DNA from: JADHMP01 sp964617385
Lineage (GTDB): Bacteria; Bacteroidota; Bacteroidia; Flavobacteriales; Flavobacteriaceae
DNA: 5,411 nt
Reading direction: 5' to 3'
Assembly: GCA_964617385.1 (NCBI GenBank)
Contig: CAZTYX010000110.1
Coordinates: 1 to 5,411 of the forward strand
Numbering within the stretch: the first letter of the stretch is position 1; the number at the start of each line of letters is the position of its first letter. The notes under the pieces were generated by a model. That model saw nothing but the letters and a program-made list of their open reading frames with translations. It did no database searches and had not been told where the DNA came from. This document shows positions 1 to 5,411 of this stretch, piece after piece. The position numbers were made by a program, and so were the translations under genes.

Positions 1-5
1 TATAA

Positions 6-503
6 GGTTTAGATACGAAAGAAAAGCTATGTCTATTTCATACAATAGGTATGGGTGCGCTTAAATATTATATTCTAAAAGTAGATCCCAAAAAACGTAT
101 TTTATTTGATCCTAAGGAGTCGGTAGATTTTAACGGTAATACAGGGCCTTTTATTCAATATACGCACGCCCGAATAAAAACCTTATTAAGCAAAGCATCT
201 TACGGCCAAGAGTCTTTGACTGAAAGTATTGTACTTGATCCCAAAGAGAAGGCTATCATACAACAATTATTTTTGTTCCCAGAGGTAGTGGTTCAAGCGG
301 GTCAACAATACAGTCCGGCTTTGATTGCCAATTATGTATATGATTTAGTAAAAGTATTTAATACCTTTTATCAGAACATTCCGGTTTTATCAGCCCAAGA
401 TCTACAACAAAAAGAATTTCGGATGATGCTCAGCGCAAAAGTGGCAGAAGTGATTGCCAATGCATGTGCGCTTTTAGGGATGGAAGCCCCCGATAGGATG
501 TAG
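6..503 (+). CDS. argS: Arginyl-tRNA synthetase, C-terminal part (partial, in-frame stop at left edge)
   Basis: This is the C-terminal portion of the class I enzyme that charges tRNA(Arg) with arginine in the cytoplasm. The reading frame is open from position 6 and gives about 165 residues; the whole enzyme is usually near 590. The stretch IGMGALKYYILKVDP and the motif GPFIQYTHARI mark the entry to the DALR anticodon-binding domain. The ending LLGMEAPDRM matches the usual 'LG(I/M)..P.RM' terminus of ArgS. The HIGH and KMSK catalytic motifs lie outside the window. An ATG at 51 is not a credible start, because conserved ArgS sequence (GLDTKEK...HTIG) continues upstream of it. In the same frame, bases 3-5 read TAA, where I would expect Glu or Lys in homologues; this is either a genuine nonsense change or a sequence error near the edge. 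The gene ends just before a strong bidirectional terminator. Identity is secure; intactness is not. Confidence 0.9.
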   Translation, partial: GLDTKEKLCLFHTIGMGALKYYILKVDPKKRILFDPKESVDFNGNTGPFIQYTHARIKTLLSKASYGQESLTESIVLDPKEKAIIQQLFLFPEVVVQAGQQYSPALIANYVYDLVKVFNTFYQNIPVLSAQDLQQKEFRMMLSAKVAEVIANACALLGMEAPDRM

Positions 504-540
504 AAAAAAAAAGCCGCTCTTAATGAGCGGCTTCTTTTTC
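504..540. terminator. Bidirectional intrinsic terminator between argS and proteorhodopsin
   Basis: A perfect 9-bp stem, AAGCCGCTC (511-519) and GAGCGGCTT (525-533), encloses a 5-base loop (TTAAT). On the + strand the stem is followed by a T-rich run (TTCTTTTTC) for argS. On the - strand it is followed by nine T (the complement of A504-A512), which serves the proteorhodopsin transcript about 40 bases after its stop. The placement between two convergent genes fits a shared terminator. Confidence 0.88.
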
Positions 541-572
541 TTTTTCATAATAATTTTTTCCCATTCAAGGAA

Positions 573-1298
573 TTATTTGGATTGTACGGCAAGGTTATAA
601 ACAACTAAACCAAATCCAATTTTGTTGATAGCATCACCAACGTTGTAAATAACGTCCATTTCAAGACCACCAAAAATACCGCTGTACCAACCTTCGGTTC
701 CGGCCATGTATCCAACAGGATAGATTGCCCATCCTACCAATACAAACCAGAAAAGCGTGTTGTGTGCTTTTTGAACAGCACCACCAGCCGCTTCAGCTAG
801 TTTAGCAGCACCACCAAATTTAATCTCATACACTATTGCGAAATACGCAATACCTGAAATTAATCCCCAAATTGCAGGTCCCGATCCAGTAGTATATACT
901 ACTTCTCCGAAATATCCTGTTACGAGCATTACTACAGAATAGAAAATCATTTTCCATAATAATGATTTGGTTGCACCAGCAGCTTTAAGAATTAAATAAA
1001 ACTCTACACACATTAAGGGAACGGTGAGTACCCAGTCAACATAACGGAAAAATGTGGGTGATTCCATGTTAGTGGCCCAATAATCGCGCATGTAATAGTA
1101 GTGCACAGCTGCAATAAAAGTGATCAATCCTGACACCAAAATAGAAGTTCTCCATTTGTTGTCGAATGAGTTCATTGAAAGGAAGAAAAACGCTGATGCT
1201 GCCATCATTGCCATTGTTCCCACAAAGAAGGTAAAACCTACGTAATCGCCTGTGTCCATCTTAGGAGCAACAGCCAATAAGCTTAAAAAGTTTTGCAT
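573..1298 (-). CDS. Proteorhodopsin, green-tuned light-driven proton pump
   Basis: This is a seven-helix retinal protein of 241 residues in the inner membrane. In light it exports protons and so adds to the proton motive force. Helices lie at roughly 18-40, 50-71, 82-104, 112-130, 141-160, 178-200 and 214-238. The key residues are all present: Schiff-base lysine K226 with counterion D222 in helix G, the proton acceptor D88 (GPR D97) after R85, T92, and the proton donor E99 (GPR E108). This D-T-E triad is that of an H+ pump, not of the NDQ sodium or NTQ chloride pumps. H66 corresponds to the His that partners the acceptor Asp in GPR. M96 sits at the spectral tuning site (Leu or Met gives green, Gln blue). 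W190 and P194 line the pocket. Helix E carries W144-G145 where bacteriorhodopsin has Trp-Trp, which may open a lateral window for a carotenoid. The gene is divergent from blh, which should supply its retinal. No clear cleavable signal peptide is seen. The start agrees with the family's short N-terminus, which ends ahead of the conserved DTGDYVGFTFF stretch. Confidence 0.97.
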   Translation of the reverse strand: MQNFLSLLAVAPKMDTGDYVGFTFFVGTMAMMAASAFFFLSMNSFDNKWRTSILVSGLITFIAAVHYYYMRDYWATNMESPTFFRYVDWVLTVPLMCVEFYLILKAAGATKSLLWKMIFYSVVMLVTGYFGEVVYTTGSGPAIWGLISGIAYFAIVYEIKFGGAAKLAEAAGGAVQKAHNTLFWFVLVGWAIYPVGYMAGTEGWYSGIFGGLEMDVIYNVGDAINKIGFGLVVYNLAVQSK

Positions 1299-1398
1299 AA
1301 TAAATCTAATTATTTGTTTTTGTTTAGGTAAATTTAGAAAAAATTAAACTTATTTACTATAAATTTTAAAAAAAAATAAAACAAAATAGCTAACTATC
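1299..1398. promoter_or_regulatory. Divergent promoter region between proteorhodopsin and blh
   Basis: These 100 bases separate the two divergent start codons and must hold the 5' signals of both genes. The stretch is almost wholly A and T. Two similar blocks, TAAATTT at 1329 and at 1360, each run into an A-tract (1338-1343 and 1368-1376) and are 31 bases apart. TAAATTTA (1329-1336, palindromic) and TAAATTTT (1360-1367) each match seven of eight positions of the Bacteroidetes -7 element TAnnTTTG, but no well-spaced TTG -33 element was found for either. No Shine-Dalgarno sequence precedes either ATG. The region's role is inferred from gene orientation; the exact promoters are not resolved. Confidence 0.55.
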
Positions 1399-2277
1399 AT
1401 GTTGTCAGGACTTAATAAATATGCTGAAGGACTTTTGGGCACAATATTGATGATTTTGTTTAGCTTTTTTATCACCGAAGAAGGTCAAAACGCTTTTGGA
1501 TTGCTTGTTGTTTTGGGAATTGGAATTTTGCATGGCGCCAATGATCTCAAAATTATTCAACATTATAGTAAAGCCCATAAAAACAAGACTTCCACACTCT
1601 TTTTATTATATATAGGAGTGGTTTTGCTTGGGGTTGTTTTATTTTATTGGCTTCCACAGGCTGCTTTGCCCTTGTTTGTTTTGGTGAGTGCTTTTCATTT
1701 TGGAGAGCAGCATTGGGAGGTTCGTTTGGAGCGTTTATCTGCACGCAGTTTATTTTATATGTTTTATGGTGGATTTATTTTCTCCTTGCTGTTTTTTTGG
1801 CAATCTGGCCCTTCTTCGCTCGTCATTGAACAAATTGTTGGGCTATACATTCCTGTTGAATTATGGGCAACGGTTTTAGTCATCTTAAGTTTGATTCTTT
1901 TCTTATGGCTAATTATGAATGCTAGACTGCGCTCATATTTATTATGGGAGTTTCTTCTTGTTTTACTCTTAACCGTTGTTTTTTGGAGAGGGACTTTAAT
2001 TTTAGCTTTTGCCACCTACTTTGTTTTTTGGCATAGCTTACCCTCCCTTAAGTCTCAAATGCACTATTTGTATGGCAATGTCCATGCCACGGCTTGGTGG
2101 CGCTATTTTAAATCGGGCGCAGTGTATTGGTTCTTGGCTTTGCTAACACTCGTTTGTGCTTATGCCTTTATCGATTTTTCTCAGCCTTATTTTTTATCCT
2201 TATTTTTTGTTTTTCTGGCGGCCATCACTTTTCCGCACGCTGTGGTGATGGAACTTATGTTCGGGAAGAAGGAATAA
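1399..2277 (+). CDS. blh: Brp/Blh-type beta-carotene 15,15'-dioxygenase (retinal synthesis)
   Basis: This is an integral membrane protein of 292 residues with about eight hydrophobic segments. The Brp/Blh family uses non-haem iron to split beta-carotene into two retinals, the chromophore of the rhodopsin encoded next door. Family histidine motifs occur in the expected order: GILHGANDL (H45), SAFHFGEQHW (H100, H105), VFWHSLPSL (H212) and TFPHAVVMEL (H280). Compared with the characterised 66A03 Blh as I recall it, the second His of its HSRRH motif is Ser here (S216), while an Asp five residues after the HFG His is His here (H105). This may mean that a metal ligand has moved. An in-frame TAG at 1387-1389 leaves ATG 1399 as the first start; the next Met is residue 18, inside the first helix. 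The gene lacks a Shine-Dalgarno sequence. The family is confidently assigned; enzyme activity is inferred from the family and the rhodopsin neighbour. Confidence 0.92.
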   Translation: MLSGLNKYAEGLLGTILMILFSFFITEEGQNAFGLLVVLGIGILHGANDLKIIQHYSKAHKNKTSTLFLLYIGVVLLGVVLFYWLPQAALPLFVLVSAFHFGEQHWEVRLERLSARSLFYMFYGGFIFSLLFFWQSGPSSLVIEQIVGLYIPVELWATVLVILSLILFLWLIMNARLRSYLLWEFLLVLLLTVVFWRGTLILAFATYFVFWHSLPSLKSQMHYLYGNVHATAWWRYFKSGAVYWFLALLTLVCAYAFIDFSQPYFLSLFFVFLAAITFPHAVVMELMFGKKE

Positions 2278-2281
2278 ATTT

Positions 2282-2316
2282 GTTGCCTTTGCCTATTTTT
2301 GTTTTTTAAAGACAAC
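2282..2316. repeat. Imperfect inverted repeat upstream of ffh
   Basis: GTTGCCTTT (2282-2290) and AAAGACAAC (2308-2316) are inverted copies with one mismatch in nine, separated by a 17-base AT-rich spacer. No T-run follows on either strand, so this does not look like an intrinsic terminator for blh. The spacer holds the best -7 promoter match in the window. It could be an operator or simply chance. Confidence 0.35.
2294..2301 (+). promoter_or_regulatory. Candidate Bacteroidetes -7 element for ffh-folD
   Basis: TATTTTTG matches the Bacteroidetes -7 consensus TAnnTTTG at every fixed position and lies 25 bases upstream of the ffh ATG, which would give a leader of about 20 bases. No good TTG was found near 19-21 bases further upstream, within the end of blh. 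The assignment therefore rests on the -7 match and position alone. If real, it lets ffh-folD be transcribed independently of blh. Confidence 0.4.
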
Positions 2317-2326
2317 CTAAAAACAC

Positions 2327-3658
2327 ATGTTTGATAGTTTAAGTCAAAAATTAGATAAAGCCTTTCAAGTATTAAAGGGCCACGGTAAGATTACTGAAAT
2401 CAATGTGGCCGAAACACTCAAAGAAGTGCGTCGAGCCCTTTTGGATGCCGATGTAAACTATAAAATTGCCAAAGAATTTACGGTTCGTGTAAAAGAAAAA
2501 GCCTTAGGGCAAAAAGTGCTCACTAGCTTACAACCTGGTCAACTTTTAATCAAAATTGTTAAAGACGAGCTCACTGAATTAATGGGCGTCGATACAGCGT
2601 CTGTAAATCTTTCTGAAAAACCAGCGGTCATTTTAATGTCGGGATTGCAAGGTTCTGGTAAAACTACATTTAGTGGAAAATTGGCTCTTTATTTAAAGTC
2701 AAAAAATGCCAAAAAACCCCTCTTAGTGGCTTGTGATGTTTACCGTCCCGCAGCCATTGATCAATTGGGAGTTGTGGCTGAACAGGTGGGCGTAGCACTA
2801 TATGAAGATCGTGAGGAAAAAAACCCAGTGGCCATTGCCCAGGCAGCTTTGCAACATGCCAAAAAAGAACACCACGATGTGGTTATTATTGATACGGCCG
2901 GTCGTTTGGCTGTAGATACGGTTTTAATGGATGAAATTGCCGCCATTCACAAAGCGGTTACACCCTCCGAAACCTTGTTTGTGGTAGACGCCATGACGGG
3001 TCAAGATGCTGTTAATACAGCAAAGGCATTTAACGATATTTTAAATTTTGACGGTGTGGTGCTCACCAAATTGGATGGAGATACCCGAGGGGGAGCAGCA
3101 CTTTCTATCAAATCGGTGGTGGATAAGCCCATCAAATTTATTGGAACGGGAGAAAAAATGGAAGCCCTAGATGTTTTTCATCCCGACCGTATGGCCGATC
3201 GTATTTTGGGAATGGGTGATGTGGTTTCATTGGTGGAACGTGCCCAGGAGCAATTCGATCAGGAGCAAGCCAGAAGATTAACCAAAAAAGTGGCTAAAAA
3301 TCAATTTGGCTATGATGATTTTCTTGCTCAAATTCAACAAATCAAAAAAATGGGATCAATGAAAGATCTTATGGGTATGATTCCCGGCGCAGGAAAAATG
3401 ATGAAAGATGTGGAGGTGGATGATGATGCGTTTAAAAATATTGAAGTTATTATTGGCTCAATGACACCCAAAGAAAGAGCCCAGCCTAAATTGCTTGATC
3501 ACAGTCGAAAAATGCGTATTGCCAAAGGATCGGGAAGAGGGATGGACGAAGTCAACCAGCTTATAAAACAGTTTAGTCAAATGAGTAAAATGATGAAAAT
3601 GATGCAAGGCGGCAAAGGCAAACAAATGATGCAACTTTTTCAACAAGGGTTTAAATAA
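2327..3658 (+). CDS. ffh: Signal recognition particle protein Ffh (SRP54 GTPase)
   Basis: Ffh binds 4.5S/SRP RNA and signal sequences of nascent membrane proteins and, with its receptor FtsY, delivers ribosomes to the Sec translocon. The 443 residues are normal for the family. The N domain occupies roughly residues 1-95, with EVRRALLDADVNYKIAKEF typical of its helices. The G domain follows: P-loop GLQGSGKTT at 106-114, DVYRPAAIDQL starting at D137, DTAGR at 189-193 and TKLDGDTRGG at 247-256. The M domain runs from about 300 to the end. It contains the RNA-binding segment KGSGRGMDEVNQL and a Met-rich tail (MSKMMKMMQ) that forms part of the signal-peptide groove. No Shine-Dalgarno sequence is present; the start is preceded by an A-rich leader almost identical to that of folD. 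It is probably cotranscribed with folD, whose ATG is 8 bases past the stop. Confidence 0.98.
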   Translation: MFDSLSQKLDKAFQVLKGHGKITEINVAETLKEVRRALLDADVNYKIAKEFTVRVKEKALGQKVLTSLQPGQLLIKIVKDELTELMGVDTASVNLSEKPAVILMSGLQGSGKTTFSGKLALYLKSKNAKKPLLVACDVYRPAAIDQLGVVAEQVGVALYEDREEKNPVAIAQAALQHAKKEHHDVVIIDTAGRLAVDTVLMDEIAAIHKAVTPSETLFVVDAMTGQDAVNTAKAFNDILNFDGVVLTKLDGDTRGGAALSIKSVVDKPIKFIGTGEKMEALDVFHPDRMADRILGMGDVVSLVERAQEQFDQEQARRLTKKVAKNQFGYDDFLAQIQQIKKMGSMKDLMGMIPGAGKMMKDVEVDDDAFKNIEVIIGSMTPKERAQPKLLDHSRKMRIAKGSGRGMDEVNQLIKQFSQMSKMMKMMQGGKGKQMMQLFQQGFK

Positions 3659-3666
3659 AAAAACAC

Positions 3667-4542
3667 ATGACAATATTAGACGGAAAGAAGACATCGGCCA
3701 CCATTAAAGAAGAAATAAAAGCAGCTGTTGCCCTGCGCCAAAAATCAGGAAAAAAAATACCACACCTCGCCGCCGTTTTGGTAGGAAATGATGGGGCTAG
3801 TTTGACCTATGTGGGGAGTAAAGTGCGCTCCTGCGAATATGTTGGGTTTCAATCCACGCTTATTCAAATGGAAGAAAACATTACGGAAGAAGCATTGCTA
3901 GCCGAAATTGAGCGATTAAATCAAGATGCCACCCTAGATGGCTACATTGTTCAACTTCCACTGCCTAAACATATAGACGAGCAAAAAATATTGTTAGCCA
4001 TAGACCCAGATAAAGACGTGGATGGTTTTCATCCTACTAACTTTGGGCGTATGGCACTTGAAATGGAAGCTTTTATACCGGCCACTCCTTTTGGAATTTT
4101 ACAGCTTTTGGAGCGCTATGCCATTCCCACCTCTGGGAAGCATTGTGTCGTGGTTGGACGAAGTCATATTGTGGGAAGACCCATTAGTATATTAATGAGT
4201 CAAAAAGGACCTGTGGGCAATGCAACGGTAACCCTAGCACACAGCCGTACGAAAGATTTGACAACCCTCACCAAGAGCGCAGATATTGTGGTTATGGCTT
4301 TAGGTATTCCAGAATTTTTAAAAGCCAATATGGTTAAAGAAGGGGCTGTGATTATTGACGTGGGCATTACTCGTGTGCCCGATACAACCCATCCTAAAGG
4401 GTATGTGATTAAGGGTGACGTGGCCTACGAAGAAGTGGCTCAAAAAGCCAGTGCCATTACACCTGTGCCAGGAGGCGTTGGTCCCATGACCATTGCCATG
4501 CTTCTGCAAAACACTTTTTTAGCCTGTGAACGAAAAGATTAA
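3667..4542 (+). CDS. folD: Bifunctional methylene-THF dehydrogenase / methenyl-THF cyclohydrolase FolD
   Basis: FolD interconverts 5,10-methylene-, 5,10-methenyl- and 10-formyl-tetrahydrofolate in the cytoplasm, using NADP+ and feeding purine and formyl-Met synthesis. At 291 residues it is of ordinary length. The N-terminal catalytic domain has TYVGSKVRSC with Y48 and the essential K52, then DGYIVQLPLP (91-100, with Q96) and PDKDVDGFHP (114-123, with D119). The substrate loop PATPFGI (138-144) has Ala where many homologues have Cys. The Rossmann part carries the dinucleotide-binding motif VVGRSHIVGRP (162-172). The signature TPVPGGVGPMT stands near the C-terminus. The 8-base gap after ffh and the shared leader suggest one transcript with ffh, though the two functions are unrelated. 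The stop codon overlaps that of the convergent membrane protein gene in the palindrome TTAA, and no terminator is visible between them. Confidence 0.98.
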   Translation: MTILDGKKTSATIKEEIKAAVALRQKSGKKIPHLAAVLVGNDGASLTYVGSKVRSCEYVGFQSTLIQMEENITEEALLAEIERLNQDATLDGYIVQLPLPKHIDEQKILLAIDPDKDVDGFHPTNFGRMALEMEAFIPATPFGILQLLERYAIPTSGKHCVVVGRSHIVGRPISILMSQKGPVGNATVTLAHSRTKDLTTLTKSADIVVMALGIPEFLKANMVKEGAVIIDVGITRVPDTTHPKGYVIKGDVAYEEVAQKASAITPVPGGVGPMTIAMLLQNTFLACERKD

Positions 4543-5411
4543 TGTTGCTTTTCTATCGCTTGATAGATGCGCAATATTAAGAGCCCAAAAAGGACACTTG
4601 ATAAAATTAACACAATATTGGTGAGCCCTGTAGTGGCAAAAGAAAGCCGTAATAAAATTGTACAAATCACAAAACCCGTATTTCGAATCAGTTGGCTATA
4701 CCGTTCTGTATATTGCAACGAAAGCAATAAAATGAACACATCGGCGAGGATGAGAATGGTAAAAAACTCATTGTAAAAAACGGTGTTGATATCTGAAATA
4801 GGGAATAAAGCTGAATGGTTAAAAAATTGAAAAACCCATTCTCCAAAACTGTAAAAAGAAGTTAGGATGAGCACGGGAAGCAACACTAAACTTACTCCTT
4901 TTTTTGAACTCACAAAGCGTTTTAAACTTTCTTTTACCGGTCCTTTAGGTAGTTTTTCACGCCTTAAGTTAAAAAGGAAAATCAAAAAATAGAGAATTAA
5001 AATTCCCGCGAGATCATAGATCAGTTGCGTGTTGGCTTCATTTTCTAACCAATTTACATTTAGATTAATTTTAGGGATGTCGCCAAAAATTCTACGAATA
5101 ATTATCAGCGAAATGATTTCAAATTGTTTGGAAACAGAAGTGGTAAACGACCTTGGTAAATAAAAAATTAGTAGATAAATTTCATAAACCAAAATGATTG
5201 AAAAGGGGGTGTAAATAGCTGCAATAGGATCTTCTAATAGGGATAAATTGCCTGAAAAAGTGATGAATCCAAACTTGTTGCCAAAAATAAGCAATAGGTG
5301 CACAACAAAACCAATCATCGAAAAAATCAAAGTGAATCGCTCAATCCGTTTTTGATTTCGATCCGCAAAAATTCGATCAAATAGAAGGTCTAATTTGGCG
5401 TAGAGTTGCAT
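4539..5411 (-). CDS. Uncharacterised multi-pass membrane protein
   Basis: I do not recognise the family with certainty. The 290 residues contain clear hydrophobic segments at about 26-44, 66-85, 131-149, 173-190, 216-232, 246-260 and 263-281, which suggests six or seven membrane passes. Between the second and third lies a basic, amphipathic stretch (PRSFTTSVSKQFEIISLII, then IRRIF, 86-109) followed by a polar loop with acidic residues. Another basic block (RREKLPKGPVKESLKRF, 150-166) links the middle helices. The arrangement faintly recalls ion-channel-like or sensor membrane domains, but no selectivity filter, catalytic motif or cofactor site is visible, so no function is proposed. A soluble basic N-terminus (DRIFADRNQKRIERF) precedes the first helix and argues that it is cytoplasmic. 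The ATG coincides with the right edge of the window, so the coding region could extend further upstream. The gene converges on folD with a 4-base overlap of stop codons. Confidence 0.8.
   Translation of the reverse strand: MQLYAKLDLLFDRIFADRNQKRIERFTLIFSMIGFVVHLLLIFGNKFGFITFSGNLSLLEDPIAAIYTPFSIILVYEIYLLIFYLPRSFTTSVSKQFEIISLIIIRRIFGDIPKINLNVNWLENEANTQLIYDLAGILILYFLIFLFNLRREKLPKGPVKESLKRFVSSKKGVSLVLLPVLILTSFYSFGEWVFQFFNHSALFPISDINTVFYNEFFTILILADVFILLLSLQYTERYSQLIRNTGFVICTILLRLSFATTGLTNIVLILSSVLFGLLILRIYQAIEKQH

Noticed and set aside
51..503. A separate 150-residue gene starting at ATG 51
   Set aside because: ArgS homology continues upstream of the ATG in the same frame, so this is the tail of argS and not an independent DALR-domain gene.
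1553..2015. Several open frames on both strands inside blh
   Set aside because: They lie wholly inside a well-supported gene, encode low-complexity or Cys/Phe-rich sequences with no motif, and are frame shadows of a T-rich membrane protein gene.
2127..2309. A 60-residue open frame overlapping the end of blh
   Set aside because: It is an out-of-frame shadow of the last hydrophobic segments of blh and has no start context of its own.
3458..3694. Minus-strand open frame antisense to the ffh M domain
   Set aside because: Its His/Phe-rich sequence is the complement of the Met/Lys-rich M domain; there is no independent coding evidence.
4552..4567. Hairpin TCTATC-GCTT-GATAGA near the folD end
   Set aside because: The 6-bp stem is AT-rich, lacks a T-run on either strand and lies within the coding region of the convergent gene, so it is not supported as a terminator.

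Overview
The window reads as chromosomal DNA from a marine, AT-rich member of the Bacteroidetes, most likely a flavobacterium. Three things point there: the proteorhodopsin is of flavobacterial type (Met at the colour-tuning site), the ArgS, Ffh and FolD fragments read like Flavobacteriia proteins, and the starts lack Shine-Dalgarno motifs but have A-rich leaders, as is usual in that phylum. No mobile element, CRISPR array, tRNA or rRNA was seen.

Layout from left to right. The 3' end of argS (+) comes first, with an in-frame TAA right at the left edge. A strong hairpin flanked by A- and T-tracts follows, which can terminate both argS and the convergent proteorhodopsin gene. The proteorhodopsin gene (-) and blh (+) are divergent and share a 100-base, very AT-rich spacer. 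The pair ffh and folD (+) lies 49 bases after blh and is separated internally by only 8 bases. An unrecognised multi-pass membrane protein gene (-) converges on folD, sharing the palindrome TTAA as both stop codons, and its ATG lies exactly at the right edge.

Taken together, the centre is a compact two-gene phototrophy cassette. Blh is expected to cleave beta-carotene into two retinals, and the rhodopsin binds retinal at Lys226 and pumps protons out of the cell in light. It sits between housekeeping genes: arginyl-tRNA synthetase on one side, and the signal recognition particle GTPase (membrane protein targeting) plus the folate C1 enzyme on the other. Beta-carotene synthesis genes are not in the window and must lie elsewhere.

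I did not find a clearly undescribed system. The points most worth a second look are a Gly at the helix-E 'fenestration' position of the rhodopsin (possible xanthophyll antenna), an apparent reciprocal change of metal-site residues in Blh, the argS stop codon at the edge, and the uncharacterised membrane protein.
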